Source: Macrothele yani (lineage: Eukaryota > Arthropoda > Arachnida > Araneae > Macrothelidae). From it: DNA of 64,000 nt. The stretch spans positions 70,828,971 through 70,892,970 of the forward strand of contig CM077022.1 of assembly GCA_039090855.1 (NCBI GenBank). The letters run 5' to 3'. A program made the translations under genes and the position numbers. Positions 40,848-51,354 of this stretch are shown here, piece by piece. Under the pieces are notes generated by a model. That model saw nothing but the letters and a program-made list of their open reading frames with translations, searched no databases and was not told where the DNA came from. The first letter of the stretch is position 1. Every line of letters begins with the position of its first letter.

Positions 40848-41913
40848 TGCTGACACCTATCGCAACCTCTGACCGAATGATTAGAATTCAGCCTTCGTAC
40901 CAATCAGCCCCATCGGGGGCAGCTTTACATACTTCAGAATAGTCTTACCTAGGTAGAATCTCAATGAGGTGCATACTGCTCCAAATTGTAAAATGGATTC
41001 CATCGGAATTCGTGGTCTTCAAAGCTAAGACTTGGAATTTCTCAACGAACTGAGCAACCTTTTGCCTCACGCCCTGGTATACATTGATGAGCCATTAAAT
41101 TATGACCACCTACCTAATAAGCTGTAGGACCCCGTTTAGCCAGCAAAACAGCGGCCACTCGGAGAGGCATCGATTCGATGAGGTGGCGATAGGTATCCTG
41201 GGGTATCTGGTACCATAATGTCAACAGCAGGTCCTCCAGTTACCGTACATTTCGGGGTGGTGGGGATTTAACGCGAACCCGCTTTTCCAAGTCGAACCAC
41301 AAATACTCGATTGGGTTTATGTCAGGCGAATTTGGAATTAACAGAAAGTCATCAGTATGTTCCTCGAACCACTATTTGACGATTCTGGCAATGTGCCATG
41401 GCGCATTATTCTGTTGGAAATGGCCATCACCAGCAGGGAACACAGTTGTCATGAATAGGCGAACTTGGTCCACAACGATGTTCAGATACCTGACAGCTGT
41501 CAGGGATTGTGCTATTGGGATAACGGGGCGTAAAGTGTCCCAAGAAAACATCGCCCACAGCATTACACCGCCGTCGCCGCCAGCCTTTTCCCGCCCAACA
41601 GTGCATCCGTTGGTAATCGGCGTATCCGCGTTCGGCCGTTTACGTGATACACCAGGAATCGTGATTCGTCAGACCAGGCCCAGGGCCGGATTAATGCTTA
41701 AGTGAGCCCTCAGGCTAAAACATCTGAGTGGGCTACCAAGGCTAAGACATATGGATGGACCCCCAAGGCTAAGACATCTGAGTGCCCCCCCCCAAACAAA
41801 AAAACTAATGACGAAGAAACGTTATGAAATTTGTTAAAACACGAAATTGGAGCAATATGCTTGTGAGAATTAATATATAGTGCTATAACGAAGTAAATTT
41901 CTCCGTCATTTTT

Positions 41914-41985
41914 GTCAACGCTGGGGCTCGAACCCGGGTCCCCTCATTCCGGAATTAGTCGCTCTACCAATTGAGCTACGCGGAC
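41914..41985 (-). ncRNA. tRNA-like unit, TRIM copy 2, 3' repeat
   Basis: 72 nt. Element orientation: GTCCGCG…CGTTGAC, A box TAGCTCAATTGG, B box GGGTTCGAGCC. Same pseudo-tRNA as in copy 1. Confidence 0.7.
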
Positions 41986-42334
41986 GGTAGTTATCGCTGA
42001 TATCTGCCTTTATGTCGTGTGCGTCCTGCTGGGCAGGCACGTCACCCCCCCCCGAAAGAGGGTCGGGGGCATGGCCCACGGGTCATGCCGTGACCATGAA
42101 TCGTCGTAGGCAGGCATCCGCTATAGAACGTGCACTTGAGAACTCCCAGTCAATCTGGTGTGTGGAATGCAACATCACACATTTTTATTTTTCGAAGCGC
42201 TGGAGAAAGGATGCTCTTATTTTTCCTATCTCGCGGTGTGGAAAGAACATCACACCATTGCGAGATCTTGAACGGGCGGCTCATCCGGATAGTATAGGCG
42301 CCATTGTAACGAAGTAAATTTCTCCGTCATTTTT

Positions 42335-42406
42335 ATGCACGCCGGGGCTCGAACCCGAGTCCCCTCATTCCGAAATAAGTCGCTCTACCAATTGAGCTAC
42401 GCGGAC
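42335..42406 (-). ncRNA. tRNA-like unit, TRIM copy 2, 5' repeat
   Basis: 72 nt. Element orientation starts GTCCGCGTAGCTCAATTGG and has B box GGGTTCGAGCC. The acceptor 3' strand CGTGCAT is weakened. Pseudo-tRNA. Confidence 0.65.
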
Positions 42407-42687
42407 GTTCGTTCTGACTGCTATCTGCCTTTATGTCGTGTGCGTCCTGCTGGCAGGTACGTACGTCACAGTGCATTCTACAAACTAATATTTACTTGCA
42501 GAGTTTTCATAAAAAGCCACTATATTTGCTACTGTTCTCCCAAGAACATGCGTTAAAAGCTAAATATTCCTAGATTCTGTCTTAGAACTTTTAATATTTG
42601 TATACTTTTCTTGGTGCATCTTTTTGTTATGCAATATGAAGCCACAGTCTGGATTTTGCCCATTAACTAAAAGTTCTAAATGCAAGC

Positions 42688-42931
42688 AGATAGCTTTCAC
42701 TACCTCCGGGTAGCTTCGTCAGGCATTTAGCAGCTAAAGATCGCAGAAGCAACTGGAAAAAATATATTTCTAAGAATATAATTAAATTCAAAATAAGTAA
42801 AACACTTGCACGATGTCACGGGTTGTTTGAATTTAATTATGTTCTTAGAAATATATATTTTTTCCAGTTGCTTCTGCGATCTTTATCTACTAAATGCCTG
42901 ACGAAGCTACCCGGAGGTAGTGAAAGCTAGC
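42688..42931. mobile_element. Hairpin MITE inside hAT
   Basis: Arms 42688-42794 and 42826-42931 are near-perfect inverted copies, for example CACTACCTCCGGGTAGCTTC and GAAGCTACCCGGAGGTAGTG, with a ~31-base loop. No obvious target duplication. No coding capacity. Confidence 0.75.
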
Positions 42932-44160
42932 ATCTCTTGATACCTTTATTTTATAAGCCTAATAAACGGAGTTCACTTTTTATCGTCTTTCACAATCACG
43001 AAACACTTGTCAATTATGCTATATACTTGTTTAATTTTTCTGTGTTGATTTATTTCTTGCTAGTGAAGTTTTAACATACGGAGAGTCTACCTCCAATAAC
43101 GTCATTTTGAAGATTGCGGTCGTAACAAAGAAGTTATCATTCTCTTAACACTAAAACTCTTGTGATTCATGAAACGCCATAGAGCGTGAACCGACTGTGA
43201 CACGTTCATTCGTTTGATACACGAATATGTTTGCGTATGAAACACAGCAACTGCCATTTCTTCCTATACATCCATCTAAAAAGTACCTTTGTCCTGCTTT
43301 AACCAAGCATGAAAAGTGCCTTAGCTACGCTAAGCCGCGCTAAGGCCCTTCTACATCCCTGCGCCTACCCCGCTGTATACATTGACATGAAGCATTTACC
43401 CTTAGTGCGTCACTGCCTTCAAATCTGTTCGTTTTCTAGCCTCTGTTTGTCATCGAGTGGAAATCATACGAGACAAAACTAAAACTATTTTACATTATAT
43501 TCTCTCCATATATAAATGTATAAGCTGTGTGTTAATTGTGATTCAGACTCATACATATTGGGCCCTTGCTAATGGTGACCCCCCTTAATCTGGCCCTGAC
43601 CAGGCCACTTTCTTCCAATCATCCACGGTCCAGTCTCGATGATCTTGGGCCCCACGACGTGCAGCGAGCATGGGTCTTCCGCTACGCAGGCCCATGCGCA
43701 GAAGGCTGCGACGAACTGTGTGCTGTGACACATTACCCTGATCACCACTGCTGCAGGTGATTTGTCGCACTGTGATCTGGGGTCGCTGTGAACAGTTTCC
43801 GCTCCCCTCTGGCATCAATAAGCTGCGGACGATACGCGGATGGACGACGGTTCATTGTTTGGCCATCTGTGCACCACTTTTGATACGTACTCACTACAGC
43901 GGCACGTTAACAACCCACAAGCCGCGCCGTTTCCGAAATCGTAGTTCCGAGGCTCCGCGTCATCACAATTTGTCTTTTATCAAACTCCGAGAAATCGGCA
44001 GCTTTTCCCATTCTGACTCCGAACACTCTACTAACCGAAAGCCGGTCCTCGGGTTGTATACATACTGCTCTGTGAACTTCACCGGTGCCACTGTTCGATC
44101 TCCAGGCGCGCTCATTTCTCTAGGGTGGGGGTGGTCATAACGTAATGGCTCATTGGTGTA

Positions 44161-45060
44161 TTTGCTCGTCCGACAGCGCATTTTGGTTTTTATTTTTTTG
44201 ACGCAGACCACATTTAATTAGGTGTAGCTACCATTTTCAGTGATATTTGTCTTTCAATTTTCGCGAATTATCTGACCATGAACGAGCTCCTGCAACACCA
44301 TTCATTTATCGGTTCACTGACGACTGACATTGGAAAAAGAAAAAAGGCTGCGAAGCTCGCGTCAAACACTTACTCCAGTTCGAAATAGATTAACAGGCAC
44401 AAACGCTTGATCACGCACATTTGTATCTATTCCGAGCTGTCAAAAAAAAAAAAAAAAACAGGCAGGATTACTTAAATGGGGGGGGGGAATGCCGGCTGAT
44501 CATTGTAAGCATATTATATTTACTTGCCAAACTATACTTATTTCTTGGTACCTGGGTTTCGGCGTCCAAAATGAGCAACTCTATAACTTATAAGCAGTAG
44601 CCCGCCCTTGTTTTACAAAGCCTCTGGTTCCAGGGAGAGGGAGGGACCCTATGCCGTAGGACATACTCACCACCCTCATCCAGGGTTCGGGCCAGTGTCC
44701 AGATTGGAGAAGTGGGGCGTATAACCCTTAATTTAAAATTCCTTTCGAGTTTCGGTATTCTTATGTAAATTTGGTTTCTTCTCGTTAATATTTTTTCTGA
44801 CTTAACGACACATTGTTTCTCCCGACGAGTTTTCAAAGTTTGTAATTACTGACAGTGAGACAAATATCAATAAAACGATGTGCCAGTGCAGATTTAGAGA
44901 GCTAAGAGCGATAAGAGCTATGTACGAGCAAGATAAGAGTGAACGAGAAGATGGTAAGAGCAGGAATATATTGATTACGCTTTGTTAAGCAGTACCGATC
45001 TAACGTCATGATAATTGTGTCTTGTCGAATAAGTGAGTCAATAGTTGGAAGTTCTTGATA
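44161..45060. other. Spacer with an old SINE-1 relative
   Basis: Mostly unrecognised. About 44545-44690 is a degraded reverse SINE-1-like copy with GAGCAACTCTATAACTTATA, AAGCAGTAGCCCGCCC and CTCTGGTTCCAGGGAG. An A-run lies at about 44440 and a G-run at about 44480. No gene. Confidence 0.5.
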
Positions 45061-45062
45061 TA

Positions 45063-46253
45063 CACCGATGAGCCATTACATTGTGACCACCCCCAGTCTA
45101 GAGAAGTGAGCGCGCCTGGTGACCGAACGGTGGCGCAGGTGAAGTTCACAGAGCAGTATATATACATCCCGAGGACCAGCTTTAGATTAGTAGAGCGTTC
45201 AGAGTCAGAATGGGAAAAGTTGCCGATTTATCGGAGTTTGATAAAGGGCAAATTGTGATGGCACGGGGCCTTGCAACTACAATCTCGGAAACGGCACGAC
45301 TTGTGGGTTGTTCACGTGCCGCTGTAGTGAGTACGTATCAAAAGTGGTGCACAGATGGCCAAACAATGAACCGTCGTCCATCCGCGTATCGTCCGCAGCT
45401 CATTGATGCCAGAGGGGAGCGGAAACTGTTCACAGCGACCCCAGGTCACAGTGCGACAAATCACCTGCAGCAGTGGTGATCAGGGCAATGTGTCAAAGCA
45501 CACAGTTAATCGCAGCCTTTTGCGCATGGGCCTGCGTAGCCGAAGATCCAGCCGGGTCCCCATGCTCACTGCACGTCATCGCCAACAACGCGTGAAATGG
45601 GCCCAAGATCATGGAGATTAGGCCGTGGATGATTGGAAGAAAGTAGCCTGGTCTGACGAATCAAGATTCCTAATGCATCACGTAGACGGCCGAGCGCGGA
45701 TACCCCGATTTCCAAAGGAGGGAATGGCACCTGGATGCACTGTTGGGTGGAAACAGGCCAGCGGCGGCGGTGTTATGCTGTGGGCGATGTTTTATTGGGA
45801 CACATTAGGACCATTATCTCAATAGCACAATCCCTGACAGCTGTCAGATATCTGAACATCGTTGCGGACCAAGGTCACCCATTCATGGCAACTGTGTTCC
45901 CTGCTAGTGATGGCTATAACCAACAGGATAATGCGCCATGCCACACTGCCAGAATCGCCAAGGAGTGGTTCGAAGAACATGCTGGTGACTTTCTGTTAAT
46001 GACATGGTCTCCAAATTTACCTGACATGAACCCAATGGAACATTTGTGGTTCGACTTGGAAAAGCAAGTCACCATCACCCCGAAATGTACGGGAACTGGA
46101 GGACCTGCTGTTAACATTATGGTACCAGATACCCCAGAATACCTATAGCCACCTCATCGAATCGATGCCTCTCCGAGTGGCCGTTGTTTTGCGAGCTAAA
46201 GGGAGTCCCACAGCTTATTGGGTAGGTGGTCATAATGTAATAACTCATCGGTG
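45063..46253 (+). mobile_element. Tc1-like element, family F, copy 1
   Basis: Termini CACCGATGAGCCATTACATT and the right complement (AATGTAATAACTCATCGGTG). TA at 45061-45062 and 46254-46255. 1191 bp. Confidence 0.95.
45210..46221 (+). pseudogene. Tc1-like transposase, family F1
   Basis: [20 protein letters not shown] starts a 90-codon frame with the helix-turn-helix and [14 protein letters not shown] frameshift near 45440 moves to SKHTVNRSLLRMGLRSRRSS. TAG at about 45622 precedes DDWKKVAWSDESRFLMHHVD (first Asp). Another shift leads to AVRYLNIVADQGHP, second Asp QQDNAPCHTARIAK and LPDMNPMEHLWFDL with the Glu. The normal end PTAY is followed by TGG, so the stop is lost. The triad is present but the frame is broken three times or more. 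Confidence 0.9.
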
Positions 46254-46255
46254 TA

Positions 46256-46680
46256 TATCAGGTGCTCCCGTTCCACATTGTTTTTGTAGCCCCCAGTGGA
46301 AATCTTTTAAGTTCACTGCACTTTTGCCATTCATCGCATGCATTCTGTCTGTTTCGTTGCATTGCCGCAGAATGCCATGCTAGAGCTGGAGATACTAGCG
46401 ATGGCATCATTGACAGTTTTGCCCAGATGTGCATATCGATAGTGTATCGATATTTTCTTAGCTATTGATGGGTTTTCGATTCTGTAGGTGTAAAGCATTC
46501 AGCTTTCCCCGATGGCATTGGTGATTGAAAGCTCAAAGGCTAGTATCACTAAATATAACCCAGCCATATTGTTGCATGATGATAATGGGAGACTAAAATG
46601 CAACCGAACGGGTAAAGTTAATTGTATCCAAACAGGTAAAAGATTTGTTATTATGTTGTTTCTGCACTCTGCTGTGTTTT
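46256..46680. other. No recognised feature
   Basis: Spacer between two Tc1 elements. No frame, repeat end or RNA seen. Confidence 0.4.
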
Positions 46681-47838
46681 ACAGGGGGTAGACAACAAAA
46701 TCGAAACACCTGCGCAGATAACACACCACGTGTCACGCCGCTGTACGCGCCACCTGGTGCCCAGTCGGCATCTATTACGCAGTCGATCAACGAGAACAGA
46801 GTGTGAAGGTTGCATTAGCAGAGCAGTTGCACAGCTGGATGTGAAAAAGTGCGGTCCACACAACATAATGCGAGACATATCCGAGTTTCAAAGAGGATAG
46901 ATTGTTGGTACTCATCTCGCCGGTGCATCTGTGTCCAAGACAGCAAGTCTTTGTGGTGTATCGCGAGCCACGGTATCCAGGGTCATGCCGGCATACCAGC
47001 AAGAGGGAAGACCCACATTCAATAGGAGTAACCGTCGAGGTAAGAGGAAGCTGTCTGACAGGGACGTCCGGGTGCAAACACGGATGGTAGCCAAACAACA
47101 TAAAACCACAGCTTCCCAACTCGCCGCAGAGTTGAATACGCATCGCGACTCACCCGTTTCCATCAAAACTGTTCTTCCGGAGCTTCACCGTGTCAACATT
47201 CACGGTCGTGTTGCTATCGTTAAATCTTGGATCATCAGTGTGAATGCCAAACGTCGGTTGCAATGGTGCCAGCAGCGCTAATCGTGGACAACTTGAAATG
47301 TGTATTGATCTCCTATGAATCGTCCTTCACTGTCTTCCCCACAACTGGGAGAGTTTATGTGTGGAGACATCCCTCACTCGGACTGTTTATTACCCACAGT
47401 GAAGCACGGAGGTGGATCGGGCCGCAATATCGTGGCAGTCTATCCTCCCGCTGATTGTTCTTGAGGGGAACATCACTGCCAAGGACTATCGGACAATTCT
47501 GGAGGACCAGGTGCACCCAGTGGTTCAAACATTTCATCCTGATGGTGGTGCCGTGTATCAGGACGATAACGCACTGATACACAGAGCCATAATGGTTGGA
47601 AGAGTGGTTTACTGAGCATGGAAGTGAGGTTGAACATGTGTCATGGCCTGCACAGTCATCCGAACTGAACATTATTGAGCCACTATGGGGTGTTCTGGAG
47701 GAGCAAGCCAGGAAACGTTTTCCTACACCAGCATCACGTCGTGAACTAGCCACTTTTCTGCAAGAGGAATGGCTTCAAATCCCTCTGGCCAGTGGCGTGA
47801 CCATGTTTCAAAATCTGGATGGGTCCGATCACACATTT

Positions 47839-48065
47839 GCCGCCCCGGTGGCGCAGTGGTCTAAGCGATGGCCTATGATCATTCGTCCGAAAGAGACCCG
47901 GGTTCGAATCCCGGCGAGGCATGGATGTTGTGTTTGTCTTACGGCACTGGCTCTCTCCCTTCCCTGGAACCAGTGACCCTAAATTAGGGATGGGCCACTG
48001 CTTATAGCCCATTGAGTTGCTCACGGTGGTCGTTAAACCTCCAATCCAATCCAATCCAATCCAAT
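47839..48065 (+). mobile_element. SINE-1 with (CCAAT)n tail
   Basis: Head GCCGCCCCGGTGGCGCAGTG, B box GGTTCGAATCCC, full body, then five CCAAT units instead of A-tail. Target duplication CCGATCACACATTT at 47825-47838 and 48066-48079. Confidence 0.95.
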
Positions 48066-48104
48066 CCGATCACACATTTTATGTATACATATATATACGA
48101 TATT

Positions 48105-48355
48105 ATATCATCATTATCATCATCATTGTCAACCATTATCGATCCACTGCTGGATGAAGGTCTCCCCAAGTTTCTTCCACAATTGTCTGTCTTCAACCTG
48201 CCTCCTCAATGTCACTCCGGCATGCTTTCGAATTTCACCCATCCATCTCCCATGGGGTCTTCTTGTGGGTCTTTTTCCATCTCTCGGAATCCAGTCTAAA
48301 ATTTCAGTTGTCCATCGGTGGTCCGTACTTCTGGAAACATGTCCATACATACTGT
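48105..48355 (-). pseudogene. RTE-like 3' end fragment
   Basis: Reverse strand. The 73-codon frame reads TDHRWTTEILDWIPRDGKR, PTRRPHGRWMGEIRKH and ETFIQQWIDNG, matching the C-terminus of the copy at 38.9 kb. Followed by a (GATGAT)n tail at 48107-48130. Only the last ~75 codons remain. Confidence 0.85.
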
Positions 48356-49004
48356 GTAAGATAGAGTTTGAGACCCCGTCACCCTACACACACGCAGGTT
48401 AAAGCAGTTGCTGAGGCGCGATCTAACGGGCACGATATAGGCGTCTCTGTTGGCGAATTGTGGAACTTGGCGAAAGTTGTAGAACTGAATTTGCTTATTA
48501 AGAATCGATGTCGCTGTTTTATTAAGTACACATTATACACGTGTTTACATTCTACGAAAAATTATTTTTAAATTTAGTTGATTCACATCACAAAGTGTGC
48601 CTTATATCATTATATTCCCGAATAAATTGGAGGGTCTTCTACATTGGGGATCCCAGACTTTGAAAATCTGAGGGGGTCCTGACCCCTCCCCCCAGTGGTT
48701 TCGCCTATGCCTCTGGCCCCTGTACAGGATTTGTGTCGGTCTTTCCCACGACAAATCGCAGCTGTATTGGCCACCAAAGGAGCCCTTACACCGTACTAAT
48801 AAATTGTTGTGTCCTAAACCCATGTGCTTCAGTTTCGTTGTCAACCCTCCTGTATGTTAAATCAAGCTAAAAGTGTAAACGCACCTTCAAGTGGGATAAA
48901 AACATTTGCTGTCATTGTTTGTACTGGAAGTTGAAACTGTCAGTTGCTGAAGCAGTTATTTAAATGATGAGTTATGGTCAGCTTGCCTTTCAACAAAGCA
49001 TATA

Positions 49005-50127
49005 CACTGAAGAGCAATTGAATTAGAGATACCTGTCTAGTAACGTGTAGGACCACCTTTCGCCCTGATGACGGCGGCGATTCACTCGGCATGGACTCGA
49101 CAAGACACCGGAAGCGTTGGGAAGCCATACGGATCCACGACCCCTGAAGATCCCACAGTTCACGAAGATTTGATGGAGGGGGTTAGAGCCTCGAACATCT
49201 CTCTCGATGACATCCCAGATGCACTCGATGGGATTACGGTCAGGTGACCTAGCTGGCCAAGGAAGCGAGGTCACGTCGGTGGAGTGTTCATCCAACCATT
49301 CGGATACAATTCGGGAGCGATGGCACGGTGCATTGTCGTGTTTCAGGATGAGGTCCAGAGTGGGATGTTGAAGACGCACAAACGGGAGCAAATGGTCGTC
49401 CAGGACATCCCGGTAACGTTGACCTGTGAGGGACGATGTCACACGTACCAGTGGTCCCATTTCAGTCCACGTAAACAGTCCCCAGACGAGAATGCCACAC
49501 CCACCAGCTTGAAGAGTACTCTGCTGGCAAGAAGGATCCATTGCTTCATGTGGTTTGCGCCGTACTCGTATCCTGCGATCCGCATGTACCAACGTGAATT
49601 TAGACTCATCAGTACAGGGAACATTTTCCCACATGTCTAGGGTCCAATAGCGATGTTCCCACGCCCATGCTAAATTTTGCACCCTGTGATGTGCTGTCAG
49701 CATCGGTAACCTTGTGGGACGATGGCTTCTGTACCCCATAGCGAGGAGATGGTTCTGGATGGTGTGGCTGCTTACACGTTTTTGTGCACCCGCGTTAAAT
49801 TGCCGAGTGATTTCTTGCAGGGATGGTTTTACCGGATTCGATGTACTCACGGCGCACCCGTGACACAGTGGCTCGTAAAAACCCCAGTGCCTGCACGACT
49901 TCCGAGATGGAGTGACCCTTTCGTCGGGCCCCGACAATTTGCCCACGATCAAATGCGCTTAGATCCTTCGTCTTACCCATACCGCGTCCGACTCTTACTG
50001 ATTCCCGTCGCATCACTCCTTATATTGTCGAATCGCTGCATACGTCATGTCGTTTCCGTTTACAGGGCCGCCCACAGTGCCATATTTGCATAACGCCAGC
50101 TGTCTCTAATTCAATTGCTGTTCAGTG
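49005..50127 (-). mobile_element. Tc1-like element, family E, copy 2
   Basis: Termini CACTGAAGAGCAATTGAATT at left and the complement of CACTGAACAGCAATTGAATT at right. TA at 49003-49004 and 50128-50129. About 90 bp shorter than copy 1. Confidence 0.95.
49037..49980 (-). pseudogene. Tc1-like transposase, family E2
   Basis: Correct frame starts MGKTKDLSAFDRGQIVGARR at 49980. After GKTIPAR a ~90-bp deletion, between two CTGCAAG or GTGCAAG words, joins the N-terminal part to EITRQFNAGAQKRVSSHTIQ in another frame. The 309-codon open frame that looks long (49023-49952) therefore has a false N-terminus. First Asp CTDESKFTLVHADRR, second Asp KHDNAPCHRSR, third SPDRNPIECIWDVI with Glu. A second frameshift follows near SNPLHQ. 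Not functional. Confidence 0.9.
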
Positions 50128-50129
50128 TA

Positions 50130-51350
50130 GTGCTGAACTACACAGCAATTACGTTAGCTAATGCACTAAAAGTTAATAAGCGAAAGGAATCTGGAAAAAA
50201 ATGAGGTTGTTTTACAACAGAATTACAGTTTTTGGCTTTAGTGAACAGAAAGATAAATAAAATCATACCGTTCAAAACAGAAAACAGCAGCTAAGCAACT
50301 TAAAATTATCTCCTACTTCACGAAAATAATTTTCTCGTGACTTTCGCTCACTAACTAAACTTTGAAAGGACATCGTCTTAAGTTAAACTTCAGTCTATCC
50401 GAGCTTATCTTCTGACAAAATCAAAAGGTAAGCAACATTGTTGTCAGAAATTATTCTTTAGCACGAAAAACAGTTCATCTACTCAGAAAATGTTACCTAT
50501 ATGCTATCGATAGCACTATCGATAGTGGATAGTTAAATAGATGTTACGAGCAGATGGATACCAATTAATCTTGCAAAGAATCTTGCGGTTTCCATTCCAG
50601 AACGATATAATTTTCAAGTTTTCTGAGGCGTGTGTACTTGCACTATCGATAGTTATCGATTGCTATTTTTCAACTATCGAAATTTATCTATGGTTGCAAC
50701 CATCGATAATTCTCCAGCTCTATGCCATACGTTTTGGAAAATGTGTGCAAGCTGCTTTAGGAATTTGTAACCCGAAGTCAGAACCGCAAAGTGACTGACG
50801 CCTTTTCTTTTTCTAGAAACAAACAAGTAGATTTTCCCCCCTCGGTCCTGTGGTTTCGCCGCCAGGATATTTCGTTTCATTTTTGTTTTTTGTTTTTTTT
50901 CCTTTTCTTGATGTCCGGAAACGTTATCAGGTTAAATGGCTAGCCGTATATTACTCACGGAGCCTGTGCAATAGTCACTTTGTTTTTAAAGGAGATAGGA
51001 TGATGTGTCATTAAGTGCTATTTGATCAGGAAAGAATTAATCTCGATGCGAATTCTTTATTTCACAACTGAATGCAATGTGTTAATACTTCAACCATTTT
51101 GGGGGCATCTTGCAACTGAAGAACGACGAGCGTTTAAATTTACTGAGCAACTTCAGTGCACTGAGCTCTAAGTAGTTCATTAAAAAATTCTTTGTGTCAC
51201 CGTTTGGGCTAGTGATTGTGATTTATTTGAAAACAGTTGGCTGCGATGTGTTCATCTGATGTTCCTAATTTCCGGTTCAAAATGGGTTATCTGGTCTTGT
51301 GATCCATGTATATCTATAGGATTTATGTACATTGCGAATTATAATGTTTT
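50130..51350. other. No recognised feature
   Basis: Non-coding as far as I can see. ATCGATAG palindromic words cluster at 50508-50730 (for example CTATCGATAGCACTATCGAT). Frames at 50541-50798 and 50674-50880 have no known domain. Confidence 0.4.
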
Positions 51351-51354
51351 TTTT

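Larger units (their letters stand above)
41884..42470 (-). mobile_element. Miniature LTR element (TRIM-like), copy 2
   Basis: Reverse orientation. Terminal repeats about 42305-42470 (5') and 41884-42044 (3'). In element orientation the 5' repeat ends CGTTACA and is followed by ATGGCGCC. A G-run (C-run on plus, 42045-42053) directly precedes TGACGTGCCTGCC of the 3' repeat. Duplication GTGC on the plus strand at 41880-41883 and 42471-42474. Interior words match copy 1 throughout. Confidence 0.85.
41681..43599. mobile_element. Non-autonomous hAT in Tc1-F2
   Basis: Termini CAGGGCCGGATTAA and the right complement CAGGGCCAGATTAA. Exact 8-bp duplication ACCAGGCC at 41673-41680 and 43600-43607. Interior near the left end repeats CTAAGACATCTGAGTG words. 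No transposase frame. It carries the second miniature LTR element (41884-42470) and a hairpin (42688-42931). Confidence 0.95.
41114..44011 (-). pseudogene. Tc1-like transposase, family F2
   Basis: Starts MGKAADFSEFDKRQIVM at 44011 and ends LLAKRGPTAY at 41114. Helix-turn-helix then [18 protein letters not shown]. The hAT insertion lies in front of the DES block of the catalytic domain. After it come LWAMFSWDTLRPVIPIAQSL, QQNNAPWHIARIVK (second Asp is Asn) and the C-terminal ANFPDINPIEYLW-like segment. Several frame breaks. Non-functional even before the hAT is considered, although the order of events is not known. Confidence 0.8.
41082..44158 (-). mobile_element. Tc1-like element, family F, copy 2, hAT-split
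   Basis: Termini CATTGATGAGCCATTAAATT and, at right, the complement of CACCAATGAGCCATTACGTT. TA at 41080-41081 and 44159-44160. A hAT element occupies 41681-43599. Confidence 0.9.
47790..48709. mobile_element. Non-autonomous hAT in Tc1-H
   Basis: Left end CAGTGGCGTGACCA, right complement CATAGGCGAAACCA, 10 of 14 identical. Exact 8-bp duplication CCTCTGGC at 47782-47789 and 48710-48717. The host reading frame rejoins across the duplication. Carries a SINE-1 and an RTE-like fragment. Confidence 0.85.
46868..48799 (+). pseudogene. Tc1-like transposase, family H
   Basis: Begins MRDISEFQRG, then TAG where a Lys or Gln codon is usual, then IVGTHLAGASVSKTASLCGV (helix-turn-helix), GKRKLSDRDVRVQTRMV and RRLQWCQQR, stop. 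The catalytic region is scattered: first-Asp region degraded (SYESSFTVFPTTGRVYVWR), second Asp DDNALIHRAIM, third WPAQSSELNIIEPLWGVLEE. A hAT splits the tail at PLA. The end VQDLCRSFPRQIAAVLATKG, ALTPY, stop, follows at 48718-48799. Confidence 0.85.
46682..48852 (+). mobile_element. Tc1-like element, family H, hAT-split
   Basis: Left end CAGGGGGTAGACAACAAAAT with CGAAAC, right end complement CAGGAGGGTTGACAACGAAAC. TA at 46680-46681 and 48853-48854. A hAT occupies 47790-48709. Transposase on plus strand. Confidence 0.85.

Noticed and set aside
49023..49952. 309-codon open frame as an intact transposase
   Set aside because: Its N-terminal part is an out-of-frame reading of the helix-turn-helix region, joined by a ~90-bp deletion; its C-terminal end is also frame-shifted.
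50508..50730. ATCGATAG palindromes as a regulatory cluster
   Set aside because: Only a few short words without spacing pattern or nearby gene; insufficient support.
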